Shown in pieces: positions 8,064 to 17,989 of a stretch of 64,000 nucleotides of DNA. Origin of the DNA: Sphingomonas sp. ID1715 (GTDB taxonomy: Bacteria > Pseudomonadota > Alphaproteobacteria > Sphingomonadales > Sphingomonadaceae); NCBI RefSeq assembly GCF_013044515.1, contig NZ_JABEPR010000005.1, positions 62,001 through 126,000 of the forward strand. Reading direction: 5' to 3'. Below the pieces are notes generated by a model. That model was not told the origin of the DNA, searched no databases, and worked only from the letters and a program-made list of their open reading frames with translations. Position 1 is the first letter of the stretch, and each line of letters starts with the position of its first letter. The position numbers were made by a program, and so were the translations under genes.

Positions 8064-9242
8064 ATGCTGGACACCACGCGCCGCGGCATGGACGCCGATA
8101 TTTACGACGCCTTTCTGGAGCAGCTGAACCGCTTCGTGCGCGACCGGCTGATCCCCGCCGAAGAGCAGGTGGAAGCGCTCGGCCGGGTCCCTGACGATGT
8201 GCTGGCGGAAATGCGCGACATGGGCCTGTTCGGCGTCACCATGCCCGAAGAATATGGCGGCGCGGGCATGAACGTCAGCCAGTATATCGGCTTCGTGCAG
8301 GCGCTCGCCTATGCCGCGCCCGCCTTCCGGTCGATCCTGTCGATCAATGTCGGCATGGTGAACTCCGCCATTTCGAACTTCGGCACCAGCGAGCAGAAGG
8401 CGGAATGGCTGCCCCGCCTGGCCGCCGGCGAGATCGCCGCCTTCGGCCTGACCGAGCCGGACAGCGGCTCCGACAGCGCCGCGATGAAGACGCGGGCGGT
8501 GAAAAGCGGCAACGGCTATGTCCTGAACGGCACCAAGCGCTACATCACCAATGCGCCCTTTGCCGACATGATCCTGGTGATGGCACGCACGAACGCCGAG
8601 CCGCTGCCGAAGAACGGCCATGTCTCCGCGTTCCTCGTGCCCCGGAACACGCCTGGCGTCAGCATCGGATCACCGGACGGCAAGATGGGTCAAGCCGGCT
8701 CGGCGATCGCCGACGTGATCCTTGAGGATGTGCAGGTCGGCGGCGAGGCACTGCTCGGCGGGGCTGAAGGGATCGGCTTCCGCGCGGCGATGAACAGCCT
8801 CAACAACGGTCGGCTGTCGGTCGCCGGCGCGAGCGTCGGCTATGCCAAGCGCATCCTTGACACGGGTCTTCGCTATGCAACCGAGCGCAAGGCGTTCGGC
8901 GAACCGATCGCCAACTTCCAGCTGATCCAGGCCATGCTCGCGGATTCGAAGGCCGAAATCTACGCCGCCGAGTGCATGCTGAAGGACGCCTGCGCGCGCG
9001 CGGACCGGCAGGAGAACATCATCGTCGAGGCTGCCGCCGCGAAGCTGTTCGCGTCCGAGATGTGCGGGCGGGTGGCTGACCGCGTCGTCCAGATCCATGG
9101 CGGCGCGGGCTATCTGAAAGAATATCTGGCCGAGCGCTTCTATCGCGATGTGCGCATCTACCGCATCTACGAAGGCACGTCGCAGATCCTTCAGCTCGTC
9201 ATCGCGAAGAACATGCTCCGGGAGTTCGCGGCCGTCCTCTGA
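8064..9242 (+). CDS. Acyl-CoA dehydrogenase
   Basis: A flavoprotein of 392 residues that oxidises acyl-CoA to 2-enoyl-CoA, passing electrons to ETF. It has the flavin/substrate signature FGLTEPDSGSDSAAMKT (about residues 125-141), the RKAFGEPIANFQLIQ helix, and a C-terminal IYEGTSQI with the catalytic glutamate. GGAGAGAG precedes the ATG. Chain-length preference cannot be read from the sequence. It stands alone, divergent from rnc, with a palindromic repeat downstream. Confidence 0.95.
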   Translation: MLDTTRRGMDADIYDAFLEQLNRFVRDRLIPAEEQVEALGRVPDDVLAEMRDMGLFGVTMPEEYGGAGMNVSQYIGFVQALAYAAPAFRSILSINVGMVNSAISNFGTSEQKAEWLPRLAAGEIAAFGLTEPDSGSDSAAMKTRAVKSGNGYVLNGTKRYITNAPFADMILVMARTNAEPLPKNGHVSAFLVPRNTPGVSIGSPDGKMGQAGSAIADVILEDVQVGGEALLGGAEGIGFRAAMNSLNNGRLSVAGASVGYAKRILDTGLRYATERKAFGEPIANFQLIQAMLADSKAEIYAAECMLKDACARADRQENIIVEAAAAKLFASEMCGRVADRVVQIHGGAGYLKEYLAERFYRDVRIYRIYEGTSQILQLVIAKNMLREFAAVL

Positions 9243-9254
9243 GGCCTTCCTGCC

Positions 9255-9319
9255 CCGTTTGCTTCGAGCGAGGTCGAGAAGCTTCAGCACCGTTTCTCAA
9301 CTTCGCTCGAAACGAACGG
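9255..9319. repeat. Palindromic repeat, family B
   Basis: Inverted arms CCGTTTGCTTCGAGCGAGG...GAGAAGC and GTTTCTCAACTTCGCTCGAAACGAACGG face each other across a few bases. It fills most of the gap between the acyl-CoA dehydrogenase and xth genes. Other family B copies are at 22457 and 61155. Confidence 0.85.
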
Positions 9320-9341
9320 ACAGGTTCAGCTTTATGCTGAG

Positions 9342-10112
9342 GTGAAGATCGCCACCTACAATGTGAACGGCGTCAACGGGCGGCTGCCGGTGCTGCTGCG
9401 CTGGCTCGAACAGGCACAGCCGGACGTGGTCTGCCTGCAGGAGCTGAAGGCGAGCAGCGAGAAATTTCCCGAAGGCGCGATCGCGGCAGCCGGCTACGAG
9501 GCGATCTGGCACGGTCAGAAGTCGTGGAACGGCGTCGCTATCCTCAGCCGCGTCGGCACGCCGGTCGAGACGCGGCGCGGCCTGCCGGGCGACCCCGATC
9601 CGAGCCAGAGCCGCTATATCGAGGCGGCGGTCAACGGCTTGCTGATCGGCGGGCTTTACCTGCCCAACGGCAATCCGAAGCCCGGACCCAAGTTCGACTA
9701 TAAGCTCGCCTGGTTCGAGCGGCTGATCGACCACGCGGCCGACCTGATCGCGAGCGGCGCGCCGGTGGTGCTTGCGGGCGACTATAACGTGATGCCGACC
9801 GAGCGGGACGTGTACAAGCCGGAGCGCTGGGTCGACGACGCCCTATTCGCCCCGGAAGCGCGCGACGCTTATGCCCGGCTGCTCGCGCAAGGCTGGACAG
9901 ACGCGCTGCGCCATCTCCATCCCGACGAGACGATCTACACATTCTGGGACTATTTCCGGAACGCGTTCAATCGCAATGCAGGGCTGCGGATCGACCATCT
10001 GCTGCTCAGCCCATCAGTCGCGCCGCGGCTGAAGCAGGCGGAGGTGGACCGACAGGTGCGCGGCTGGGAAAAGACCAGCGATCACGCACCCGTCTGGATC
10101 GAGCTCGCCTAG
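9342..10112 (+). CDS. xth: Exodeoxyribonuclease III, AP endonuclease
   Basis: A Mg-dependent AP endonuclease and 3'-5' exonuclease of 256 residues, of the exonuclease/endonuclease/phosphatase fold. It has NVNGVNGR, the metal-binding Glu in CLQELKA, the GDYNVMPTE motif, YTFWDYF and the C-terminal SDHAPVW with the catalytic His. The start is GTG at 9342; the nearby ATG at 9334 is out of frame and stops at once. Its stop lies only 3 bp from the stop of the convergent PepSY gene, leaving no room for an intergenic terminator. Confidence 0.96.
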   Translation: MKIATYNVNGVNGRLPVLLRWLEQAQPDVVCLQELKASSEKFPEGAIAAAGYEAIWHGQKSWNGVAILSRVGTPVETRRGLPGDPDPSQSRYIEAAVNGLLIGGLYLPNGNPKPGPKFDYKLAWFERLIDHAADLIASGAPVVLAGDYNVMPTERDVYKPERWVDDALFAPEARDAYARLLAQGWTDALRHLHPDETIYTFWDYFRNAFNRNAGLRIDHLLLSPSVAPRLKQAEVDRQVRGWEKTSDHAPVWIELA

Positions 10113-10115
10113 CGC

Positions 10116-11192
10116 CTATTCTGCTGGCGCCACCCGCCGCGTCGGACGCTTGCGCCACTTGCGGCTGTTCACCCACATGGTGATGCCGGTGATCGACAGC
10201 ACGGCGGGAATGATTCCGCCCAGGAAGATGACGACCTGCCAGAGCGGGCCCATGCCGGTTCCATCATGCCAGCGCCGCATTGTCCGCGCGATAGTCTCCG
10301 GCTTGGGCGGCTTGATCGCCACGGCCCCGGTCGCATCCGCCACTTCCGCCTCGCCGCGCTCGAGCCCGATCTTCCACACCGGCGACTTGCCCGTCGGCCA
10401 AGCGATCGAAACCGGCTGCCCTCCCGCCTTCGCCACCACCGTGTCGACCTGCTGAACCGGCTGAGCGAGCGCCGGCGCCGGAGCCGGGCGCTGCGGCGGC
10501 TTCTCGCCGACCATGGGGCCGAAAAAGGCCGGAAAGCTGATCCATGCGCCGGTGAAGCTCAGCATCGCGAGCGGAATGCAGATCCAGAAGCCAAGCTGAT
10601 GGTGCAGATTGGCGTCGAACTGCGGTCGCCGTTTCCATCTGAAACCACGCGCGAAGCTGCCCGTCAGCGGCCACCAGAGCCACAGGCCGGTGAGCGACGA
10701 GACCAGCATGGCGACGCCGATCCAGCCGACGATCTGGCGCCCCATGCCCGGCACCATCAGGCTGCCGTGCAGCACGTGCAGCACCTGCACCAGCCCCTCG
10801 CGCGAGCCCGCCTTGTCGAGCACCCGCGCCGTTGCGCCGTCCAGATAGACGTTGGTGCGGCGCGGCGGCCCGGCGGCTGTGCCGGCCTTGGCTGGTGCCG
10901 CGCTCACCATGACGGGACCGTCGCCATGTTCCGGATAGCGGAGCGAGACGACCTGCTCTCCGGGCGCCAGCACGGCGCGCGCCGCCTCGACATAGCGCGA
11001 CGCCGGCAGAGTCGCGGCGCCGCTGACCGCATAACGCTCCGGGTTCACCCGAGCGTCGAGCCAGTCGTGCCACACCAGCGCGGAGCCGGTCAGGCTCAGC
11101 GGGATGATCAGGACGGCCAGCAGCAGCCCGATCCACTTATGCACGTCGAACCAGAGGTTCCGAAGCCTGGTCTTGCTCAACTGTCCGCCCAC
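10116..11192 (-). CDS. PepSY-associated transmembrane protein of the iron-uptake operon
   Basis: An inner-membrane protein of 358 residues with a PepSY-TM architecture: an N-terminal membrane helix ([17 protein letters not shown]), a periplasmic domain, a second helix pair around residues 140-210, and a last helix near residue 330. Members of this family next to siderophore receptors are thought to help ferri-siderophore reduction or iron release at the inner membrane (family knowledge, not proven here). The GTG start overlaps the end of the dioxygenase gene by 16 bp, so it is the last gene of the Fur-type operon. Confidence 0.85.
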   Translation of the reverse strand: MGGQLSKTRLRNLWFDVHKWIGLLLAVLIIPLSLTGSALVWHDWLDARVNPERYAVSGAATLPASRYVEAARAVLAPGEQVVSLRYPEHGDGPVMVSAAPAKAGTAAGPPRRTNVYLDGATARVLDKAGSREGLVQVLHVLHGSLMVPGMGRQIVGWIGVAMLVSSLTGLWLWWPLTGSFARGFRWKRRPQFDANLHHQLGFWICIPLAMLSFTGAWISFPAFFGPMVGEKPPQRPAPAPALAQPVQQVDTVVAKAGGQPVSIAWPTGKSPVWKIGLERGEAEVADATGAVAIKPPKPETIARTMRRWHDGTGMGPLWQVVIFLGGIIPAVLSITGITMWVNSRKWRKRPTRRVAPAE

Positions 11193-11854
11193 CGTCTCAA
11201 GAGATTATGATATACGCCTGTCAGCTGCACGATCGCGGGATCGCCCTGCCCCAGCTTCACGCCCAGCGCCTGGATCGCCTGGTCCATCTCGAACAGCGCA
11301 CGCCGGGCTTCGCCGTCGCGCACCATGCTCTCGATCCAGAAGAAGCTCGCCACCCGCGTGCCCCGCGTGACCGGCTCCACCCGATGCAGGCTGGACGAGG
11401 GATAGAGCACCATATGCCCGGCCGGCAGCTTGACGGTCTGGGCGCCAAAGCTGCTTTCGATCGTCAGTTCGCCCCCGTCATACTCGTCGGGATCGGCCAG
11501 GAACAATGTCGCCGACAGGTCCGCGCGCAGTCGAAAGCTCCCCTTGGTGCGCACCGCATTGTCGACATGGACGCCGAATGCCTGGCCGCCGGCATAGCGG
11601 TTGAACATCGGCGGCAACACCTTGGCGGGGAGGGCCGCGGCGATGAACAGCGGCATGCGCCCGAGAGCGTCGAGGATGATGCCGCCGGCCTCCGCCGCCG
11701 CGGCCCCATCGTCCGGCAGTTGCTCGTTCGACTTGGCGAGCGCAGCCTGGGGACCCGAGGTGACGTTGCCGTCCACCCATTGCGCCGCATCGATGATCGC
11801 ACGCACCCGCTGCACGCCCTGTGGGGACAACACATCGGGGATGGGGATCAGCAT
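11177..11854 (-). CDS. piuC: PKHD-type Fe(II)/2-oxoglutarate dioxygenase (PiuC/YbiX type)
   Basis: A 225-residue prolyl-4-hydroxylase-like dioxygenase. The 2-His-1-Asp iron site is visible as FGVHVDNAV (about residues 94-102) and LHRVEPV (about 156-162), with the oxoglutarate arginine in TRGTRVAS. Members of the PiuC/YbiX family are commonly encoded beside TonB siderophore receptors, as here, 9 bp after the receptor gene. The substrate is not established for the family. Confidence 0.92.
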   Translation of the reverse strand: MLIPIPDVLSPQGVQRVRAIIDAAQWVDGNVTSGPQAALAKSNEQLPDDGAAAAEAGGIILDALGRMPLFIAAALPAKVLPPMFNRYAGGQAFGVHVDNAVRTKGSFRLRADLSATLFLADPDEYDGGELTIESSFGAQTVKLPAGHMVLYPSSSLHRVEPVTRGTRVASFFWIESMVRDGEARRALFEMDQAIQALGVKLGQGDPAIVQLTGVYHNLLRRWADS

Positions 11855-11863
11855 GAAGCGCTT

Positions 11864-14314
11864 CTAGAAGCTGTAGACGAGGCTGAACACTGCCGAGCGG
11901 GTCTCGCCCGGCGTGGCCCAGCCGCCAGTGACCGCGCCGGAGGTCGCGTTCACATTGTTGCGGATCGCAGTGAAATAGCGCTCGTTCGTCACATTCTGCA
12001 CATTCAACTGGGCGGTCAGGCCCGGCGCGAATGGATAGGCGACATAAAGCCGGTGCACCAGATAGTCGTCGGACTTGAACTGGGTGCGCTGCAGGAGGTT
12101 TCGCTGGTTCAGCGCGAAACTGCCCTGGTAGGTAAAGCCATAGCCGAGCTCCAGCCCAAACGGTAAGCGATACGTCGTGAAGAGGCTGCCCGAATGCTTG
12201 GGCGTCTGGACCAGGCGGTCGCCGCGCTGGGGGTCGGGAAGCGCCGCGCTGTTGCCGCAGCCGGCGGTGCCAGGGTTCGCCAGGCACTTGGCGGAGACGC
12301 TCTGCTCCACCTTGCTGTCGAGATAGGTGTAGTTGGCGAAGATCGTCCAGCCTTCGGCGACCGTGCCGGTCAGCCCCAGCGCCACCCCGTCGACGCGCGA
12401 CTGGCCGTCGAGCACCTGAAGGCCGGCGGGCAGCGCCGGATCGTTCGACGGCACGCGAAAGTTGGTGCGCTCGTTCCGGAACACGGCGGCAGTCGCCTGA
12501 AGGCCGGCCAGGATGTCGGCCTTCACGCCCACTTCATAGTTGCGCGCAGTTTCCGGGGCGACGTCGCAGAAGTTGACGAAAGTGCTGCCCGAGCCACTGG
12601 TGCAGCCAAGGCGCACGGTCGCGGAAGACGGCGTCTTGGCGTTGGCGAATGAACCATAGATGCTGACCGATTTGACCGGCTTGAACACCACGCCGACGCG
12701 GTAGGAGAAAAGATCCTCGCTGCTCCGCTGCGGTGCGAGTTCGACAGCCGACGGGACTGCAGTGCCAGGCGGGTAAGAAGCCAGCGCGAGCGGCCGGAAC
12801 GTCGCCCTGTTCCGTTCCCACCGCACGCCGCCGTTCAGCTCGAACTTGCCGATCTCGAGATTGTCGAACAGATAGACGGCCTGGTTCCGCGTCTCGCTCT
12901 TGGATCGCGCTGTCACCGTATAATTGATCGGTCCGGTATAGATGGTCGTCGGATTGACGATGCTCTCCTGGGGCAGGATCACCGGGGCACCCGATGCGTT
13001 GCGCGGCAGCGATGCGCTCTCGATCTGGTAATCCTCCCAAGTGAAGGCCGCGCCGACGACGAGCGTGTTGAAAAGCCCGCCCTTCTCGCCAGCCTCCCAC
13101 CGCAGATCGGTCTGGTTGAAGAGAAGCTGGTTCTCCTGATTGCGCACCAGCCCGCGCGGCCCGGAAGGTTGCCAGAACCCCGGCGCTACGGGAACGGTCA
13201 CGCTCGGGCGGAATACGCCGTTCGCATCAGCCACGTTGGTGAGATTGGCGTTGCACGCCGATCCGACTGCGTCGTTGGCGCCTGCGGAGACCGGCTGACG
13301 CCCAGTTCCGGCCAGGCAGAAGGTCCCTTGCGGCGCGCTGGAGACGGTGTCCTGCGCCACCCGTTGCCAGCGGGTCAGGTTGCGCACCGAAACGGCATCG
13401 CTGAACGCGTGCCGGAACGTAGCCGTCAGCCGATCGACGGTGATTTCCTGCTCGTCCAGGTTGCGATAACCGTAATAATCGCTGCGGCTGGTTCCGGGCA
13501 GCGGGCCATTGTTCAACCGGTTGCGGAAGAAGGGCACGCCATAGATGGGCGTGTTGTCGTCCCGCTGGTGCAGATAGGCGATGGTCAGGCTGGTCGGCGC
13601 ATCGACGCCGAGCGTGATCGAGGGCGCGAAGCCCCAACGCTTGAACTTCTCGACATCGCGGCCGGGCACGTCGTTGCGGTGGAACATGCCGTTCACGCGT
13701 ACCGCGATCAGGTCGGAGGCGCGCCAGTTGCTGTCCACCGTCGCGCGATAATAATCGTCGGTCCCGACGCTGCCCTGAACGATGGTGAGATTGTCCGGCT
13801 GCGGCAGCTTCGACACCAGGTTGATCGTGCCGCCCACCGAACCCGAGCCGTTGAAGACCGAGTTGGCACCGTTGAAGACCTCGATCTGCTGTAGGTTGAA
13901 CGGGTCGGTGCGGCTATATTGGGCGCTGTCGCGGACACCGTCCTGGGTCAGATCGTTGTTCGCCGAATAGCCGCGCAGATTGATGCTATCGCCATAGCCG
14001 CCACCGCCTTCGCCGGCGCCGAAGGTGATGCCCGGGATCGTCGCCAGCGCATCGCGCAAAGTCAGCAGGTTCTGCTTGCGGATCACCTGATCGCTGATGA
14101 CGGTGACGGTCTGCGGCGTGTCGAGCAGCGGCGCGATCTGCTTGGGGCTTTCCAGTTCGGCTTCCGGCCGGCCGGTCACGATGATCGATTGCTGATCGGC
14201 GGCTGCCGCATCAGCCGCCACGGCAATACCGTCGGCAGCCGCTGCCGGCGCGGTCACGAGAAAGCCGATACAACCAAGCGCGAGAGAGGCCGTGGACGGG
14301 CCGCGTGCGATCAT
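11864..14314 (-). CDS. TonB-dependent siderophore receptor (Fiu-like)
   Basis: An outer-membrane receptor of 816 residues for a ferri-siderophore. A signal peptide of about 26 residues ends at APAAAADG. A TonB-box-like stretch (QSIIVTG) and the plug domain follow (about residues 55-185, with NLRGYSANNDLTQDGVRD and GSGSVGGTINLVSK). The 22-strand barrel ends in the terminal Phe of FSLVYSF. The order receptor, PiuC-type dioxygenase, PepSY protein matches Fiu-type catecholate siderophore loci. A Fur-box-like palindrome lies about 45 bp upstream of the start. Confidence 0.94.
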   Translation of the reverse strand: MIARGPSTASLALGCIGFLVTAPAAAADGIAVAADAAAADQQSIIVTGRPEAELESPKQIAPLLDTPQTVTVISDQVIRKQNLLTLRDALATIPGITFGAGEGGGGYGDSINLRGYSANNDLTQDGVRDSAQYSRTDPFNLQQIEVFNGANSVFNGSGSVGGTINLVSKLPQPDNLTIVQGSVGTDDYYRATVDSNWRASDLIAVRVNGMFHRNDVPGRDVEKFKRWGFAPSITLGVDAPTSLTIAYLHQRDDNTPIYGVPFFRNRLNNGPLPGTSRSDYYGYRNLDEQEITVDRLTATFRHAFSDAVSVRNLTRWQRVAQDTVSSAPQGTFCLAGTGRQPVSAGANDAVGSACNANLTNVADANGVFRPSVTVPVAPGFWQPSGPRGLVRNQENQLLFNQTDLRWEAGEKGGLFNTLVVGAAFTWEDYQIESASLPRNASGAPVILPQESIVNPTTIYTGPINYTVTARSKSETRNQAVYLFDNLEIGKFELNGGVRWERNRATFRPLALASYPPGTAVPSAVELAPQRSSEDLFSYRVGVVFKPVKSVSIYGSFANAKTPSSATVRLGCTSGSGSTFVNFCDVAPETARNYEVGVKADILAGLQATAAVFRNERTNFRVPSNDPALPAGLQVLDGQSRVDGVALGLTGTVAEGWTIFANYTYLDSKVEQSVSAKCLANPGTAGCGNSAALPDPQRGDRLVQTPKHSGSLFTTYRLPFGLELGYGFTYQGSFALNQRNLLQRTQFKSDDYLVHRLYVAYPFAPGLTAQLNVQNVTNERYFTAIRNNVNATSGAVTGGWATPGETRSAVFSLVYSF

Positions 14315-14358
14315 TTTCTACAATCCCCTTTGCGGCGAAAGATGCCGTGTCGGGGCGG

Positions 14359-14381
14359 CTAATGCAAATCATTCTCATTAG
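14359..14381. promoter_or_regulatory. Fur-box-like operator
   Basis: The 23 bp CTAATG-CAAATCATTCT-CATTAG has perfect 6-bp inverted ends and an AAT-rich core like the Fur consensus (GATAATGATAATCATTATC). It stands out in GC-rich surroundings. It lies 45 bp upstream of the TonB receptor start and about 100 bp upstream of the divergent DUF885 gene, so iron repression of the receptor operon is expected. Confidence 0.75.
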
Positions 14382-14483
14382 TGTCAAGCACTCACTCGAT
14401 CACCGTAACGACCGGCGCTTGCATCCATGATCACGGCGCGTCAGGACGGGGCCATCTTGCATAGCAGACCAGAGAGCAAATCC

Positions 14484-16292
14484 ATGGATCGTCGCGCCTT
14501 TCTTCTCTCCAGCGGAGCCGTCGCGGCGGCGGCTGCCGTGCCCCCCGCACTGGCGAAAACCAGCCCCGGTGCCGCGGACGCCCGCCTGCACGCCCTGCTG
14601 GAACGCTTCTTCTACGATCGGCTGAACGACAGCCCCGAGCAGGCGACCAACCTGGGACTGGACACGGGCGCACGAGCGGCCTTGCGCGGCAAACTCTCGG
14701 ACAATTCGCCCGCTGGTCAGGCGCGCCGCCGCGCCCGGACCCACGCCGAGAAGAAGGCGCTCGCGGCCATCGACCGCAACGAGCTCAGCGCAGGAGCGCA
14801 GATCGACTATGACGTGGTCCAGTATCAGCTCGACCGCGCGATCGCCGGCGAGCGCTTTTCCTATGGCGAAACCGGCGGCCAATACACGCCTTATGTGCTG
14901 AACCAGATGAGCGGCGCCTATCGCGAGGTGCCGGACTTTCTGGAGGGGCAGCATCCGGTCAACAGCACCAGCGATGCGGAGGCCTATCTCGCGCGCCTGT
15001 CTGCCATGCCTGTCGCCATCGCGCAGGACATGGAGCGCCAGCGCGCCGACGCGGCCAAGGGCGTGATCGCGCCTGACTATGTGCTCGATCGCAGCCTCGG
15101 GCTGCTCGCCGAGATGCGCGACAAGCCCGCCGCCCAGACGCTGCTGGTCGAGAGCCTGCGCGAGAAGCTCGCCGCCAAAAAGCTGCCCGACAGCTTTGCC
15201 GTGCGCGCCGAGCAGATCGTCACGAACGACGTCTTTCCGGCGCTCGACCGGCAGCGCGTTCTCGTCCAGGAGCTGCGCGGCAAGGCGAGCCACGATGCTG
15301 GCGTGTGGCGCTTGCCGGACGGCGACGCTTTCTACGCGGCGGCGGCGGAAGCGGCGATCACCGCGCCGTTCACGGGCGAGGAAATCCACCGCATCGGGCT
15401 TGAGCAGGTCGCGGAGATCTCCGGGCGGATCGATGCCATCCTGAAGTCGCAGGGGATGAGCCAAGGCAGCGTCGGCGAGCGGCTGGTCGCCCTCAACAAG
15501 CGGCCTGATCAGGTCTTCCCCAACACCGATGAAGGCAAATTGGCGCTGGTCGCCACGCTCAATGCGCAGATTGCCGCGATGACCAAGCGGCTGCTCGAAG
15601 CCTTCGCGACCGTGCCCAAGGGAGAAGTGGTCGCGCGCCGCGTGCCGCCGGCGATCCAATCAGGCGCGCCCGGAGGCTATTACGAATCGGCGCCGCTAGA
15701 TCGGTCGCGCCCGGCTTCCTACTTCATCAACCTGCGCGACACGTTCGACCGGCCAAAATTCGGTCTCGCGACCCTCAGCTATCACGAGGCGGTGCCGGGG
15801 CATCACCTGCAGGGTAGCCTTGCCCTTGAGAATACCGGCATCCCGCTGATCCGGCGCCGCAGTTACTTCAGCGGCTATGGCGAGGGTTGGGCGCTCTATG
15901 CCGAGCAGCTCGCCGACGAGATGGGCGTGTACGAAGACGATCCGCTCGGCCGGGTCGGCTATCTCCAGTCGCTGCTGTTCCGCGCGACGCGCCTCGTCGT
16001 CGACTCGGGTCTGCACGTGAAGCGCTGGAGCCGCGAACAGGCGACCGACTATTTCATGGCCACGACCGGCATCGCCCGTAACCGCAGCCAGAACGAGATC
16101 GACCGCTACACCGTCTGGCCTGGTCAGGCGTGCAGCTACAAGCTGGGCCACACCGTCTGGGTGCGGCTGCGCGACGAAGCGAAGCAGCGGCAGGGCAGCC
16201 GCTTCGACCTCAAGGCCTTCCACGACGTGCTGACGGTCGGTGCGATGCCGCTGAGCGTGCTGGAGCGGGTCGTCAAGGCGCGGTACGTCTGA
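14484..16292 (+). CDS. DUF885 family secreted protein, putative metallopeptidase
   Basis: An exported protein of 602 residues. The ATG at 14484 is preferred to an upstream in-frame ATG at 14427 because it begins a Tat-like signal, MDRRAFLLSSGAV, ending at PPALA. The family hallmark SYHEAVPGHHLQ (about residues 433-444) contains an HExxxGHH metal site, and the helix bundle continues to the C-terminus. DUF885 proteins are believed to be zinc carboxypeptidase-like peptidases. Its stop overlaps the start of an M20 peptidase gene by one base (TGATG), consistent with a shared role in breaking down exported or scavenged peptides. Confidence 0.9.
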   Translation: MDRRAFLLSSGAVAAAAAVPPALAKTSPGAADARLHALLERFFYDRLNDSPEQATNLGLDTGARAALRGKLSDNSPAGQARRRARTHAEKKALAAIDRNELSAGAQIDYDVVQYQLDRAIAGERFSYGETGGQYTPYVLNQMSGAYREVPDFLEGQHPVNSTSDAEAYLARLSAMPVAIAQDMERQRADAAKGVIAPDYVLDRSLGLLAEMRDKPAAQTLLVESLREKLAAKKLPDSFAVRAEQIVTNDVFPALDRQRVLVQELRGKASHDAGVWRLPDGDAFYAAAAEAAITAPFTGEEIHRIGLEQVAEISGRIDAILKSQGMSQGSVGERLVALNKRPDQVFPNTDEGKLALVATLNAQIAAMTKRLLEAFATVPKGEVVARRVPPAIQSGAPGGYYESAPLDRSRPASYFINLRDTFDRPKFGLATLSYHEAVPGHHLQGSLALENTGIPLIRRRSYFSGYGEGWALYAEQLADEMGVYEDDPLGRVGYLQSLLFRATRLVVDSGLHVKRWSREQATDYFMATTGIARNRSQNEIDRYTVWPGQACSYKLGHTVWVRLRDEAKQRQGSRFDLKAFHDVLTVGAMPLSVLERVVKARYV

Positions 16293-17554
16293 TGCGGGCT
16301 CTCTTCCTGCCCCTGCTGCTCGGCGCCGCAGCTCCTGCCCTCGCGGTCACCCCGGTGCCGAGGGTGATGGCGAGCCCGGCCTTCAAGGCTGCGGTCGCGG
16401 ATCTCGATCGCGACCACGACCGGATCGTCGACGAGATTGTTACCCTGACCGAAATTCCGTCGCCGCCGTTCAAGGAAGCCAAGCGCGCCGAGGCCTATGC
16501 CGGCATGCTGCGCGCCGCCGGCCTCGTCGATGTCGACATCGACGCCGAGGGCAATGCGACCGGCCTGTGGCGCGGAACCGGGGCTGCCGGGCGGCCGCTG
16601 ATCGTTATCGCCGCGCACCTCGACACCGTCTTTCCCGAGGGGACCGAGGTGAAGGTGCGGCGCGAAGGCACACGCCTCTCCGCCCCGGGTATCGGTGACG
16701 ACACGCGCAGCCTCGCCGTGCTGCTCGCCTATGTTCGGGCGATGAAGGCGGCGGGCGTGAAGACCGACCGCGACATATTGTTCGTCGGCAATGTCGGCGA
16801 GGAAGGCCCCGGCGACCTGCGCGGCGTCCGCTACCTGTTCACCAAGAGCAAGTATAAGGACCGGATCGCCGCCTTCATTTCCATGGACGGCACCGACGGC
16901 GCCCGCATCGTCAATGGCGGCACCGGCTCCAAGCGCTACCGGGTCGCCTTCAAGGGACCGGGCGGGCACAGCTATGGCGCGTTCGGGATCGTCAACCCGA
17001 TGACCGCGATGGCCCAGGCCGTGGTCGATCTCTACAAGGTCGAAGTGCCGGCCAAGCCGAAGACCACTTATTCGGCGAGCGTCACCGGCGGCGGCACCTC
17101 GGTCAACTCGATCCCGCATGACGTGTTCATGGAGTTCGACATGCGTTCCGAAAGCGCGGACGAGCTCGCCAGGCTCGAGCAGCGCTTCCTCGGCATCGTC
17201 GACAATGCGGTCAAAGGCGAGAATGCCGCCCGCTCAACCAAGCCGGGTGTGATCAAGGCGGAGCTGAAGCTGATCGGCGATCGCCCTGCCGGACAGACGC
17301 CGGCCACCTCTGAGCTGGTCCAGGTCGCCCGGGCAGCCGTCGCGGCCAATGGCTTGCAGCCCGAACTTCAGACCTCGTCGACGGATGCGAACATGGCGAT
17401 GAGCCTGGGTGTTCCCGGCATCACCATCGGCTCGGGCGGCAGCGGCGGCCGCGCGCACGCGCTCGACGAGTGGATCGATGTCGAGAAGGGCGCGAGCCTC
17501 AAGGGCATGCTCCCGGGGCTCGCCATGCTGCTGGCAATGGCGGATCTGCGCTGA
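16292..17554 (+). CDS. Secreted M20-family metallopeptidase
   Basis: A zinc-dependent aminoacylase/carboxypeptidase-like enzyme of 420 residues with a signal peptide (MRALFLPLLLGAAAPALA). Metal ligands appear as AAHLDTVFPEG (about residues 111-121), GDDTRS, VGNVGEEGPGD (Glu-Glu pair) and a C-terminal SGGRAHALDEW. The dimerisation domain lies around FKGPGGHSYGAFG. The start at 16292 overlaps the DUF885 stop by one base. Similarity is to the peptidase T / di-tripeptidase side of M20; the substrate is unknown. Confidence 0.92.
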   Translation: MRALFLPLLLGAAAPALAVTPVPRVMASPAFKAAVADLDRDHDRIVDEIVTLTEIPSPPFKEAKRAEAYAGMLRAAGLVDVDIDAEGNATGLWRGTGAAGRPLIVIAAHLDTVFPEGTEVKVRREGTRLSAPGIGDDTRSLAVLLAYVRAMKAAGVKTDRDILFVGNVGEEGPGDLRGVRYLFTKSKYKDRIAAFISMDGTDGARIVNGGTGSKRYRVAFKGPGGHSYGAFGIVNPMTAMAQAVVDLYKVEVPAKPKTTYSASVTGGGTSVNSIPHDVFMEFDMRSESADELARLEQRFLGIVDNAVKGENAARSTKPGVIKAELKLIGDRPAGQTPATSELVQVARAAVAANGLQPELQTSSTDANMAMSLGVPGITIGSGGSGGRAHALDEWIDVEKGASLKGMLPGLAMLLAMADLR

Positions 17555-17594
17555 GCGGATAGCGCCCGCCCCTCAGGCTGGGCATAGCGGCGCG

Positions 17595-17930
17595 ATGGTC
17601 ACCATCGCGCTCCTCTTCGCCTCCAACATCTTCATGACGATCGCCTGGTACTGGCATCTGAAGGGCGGGATGGACAAGGCGCTGCCGCTGGTGATCGCGA
17701 TCAGCTGGGGCATCGCGCTGGTCGAATATTGCCTGGCCGTGCCGGCCAACCGGATCGGCTTTGCCCAGGGCTGGAGCGGCGGACAGCTCAAGGTCGCTCA
17801 GGAAGCAATCGCGCTGCTCATTTTTGGCGTGTTCATGGTGCTGGTGCTGGGCGAGCCGCTCGGCTGGCGCCACCTCGGCGCCTTTGCCTGCCTGATGGGG
17901 GCGGTCGCGTTCCTCTTCGCCGGACGCTGA
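17595..17930 (+). CDS. DUF486 (DMT-like) small membrane protein
   Basis: A 111-residue inner-membrane protein with four predicted hydrophobic segments (starting MVTIALLFASNIFMTIAWYW). The conserved region NRIGFAQGWSGGQLKVAQE between helices 2 and 3 is typical of the DUF486 family, related to small multidrug-resistance-sized transporters. The ATG at 17595 is used; longer in-frame readings run into the peptidase region. A strong hairpin follows the stop. Function is unknown. Confidence 0.88.
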   Translation: MVTIALLFASNIFMTIAWYWHLKGGMDKALPLVIAISWGIALVEYCLAVPANRIGFAQGWSGGQLKVAQEAIALLIFGVFMVLVLGEPLGWRHLGAFACLMGAVAFLFAGR

Positions 17931-17941
17931 GCGCAAACGAA

Positions 17942-17966
17942 AAGGGCTCCCGCACGGGGAGCCCTT
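17942..17966. terminator. Bidirectional hairpin terminator
   Basis: AAGGGCTCCC and GGGAGCCCTT form a perfect 10-bp stem around five bases. It separates the convergent DUF486 and rplQ genes. The A/T ends let it serve both strands. Confidence 0.85.
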
Positions 17967-17989
17967 CCGAAACACCTTCACGCTGCCGA

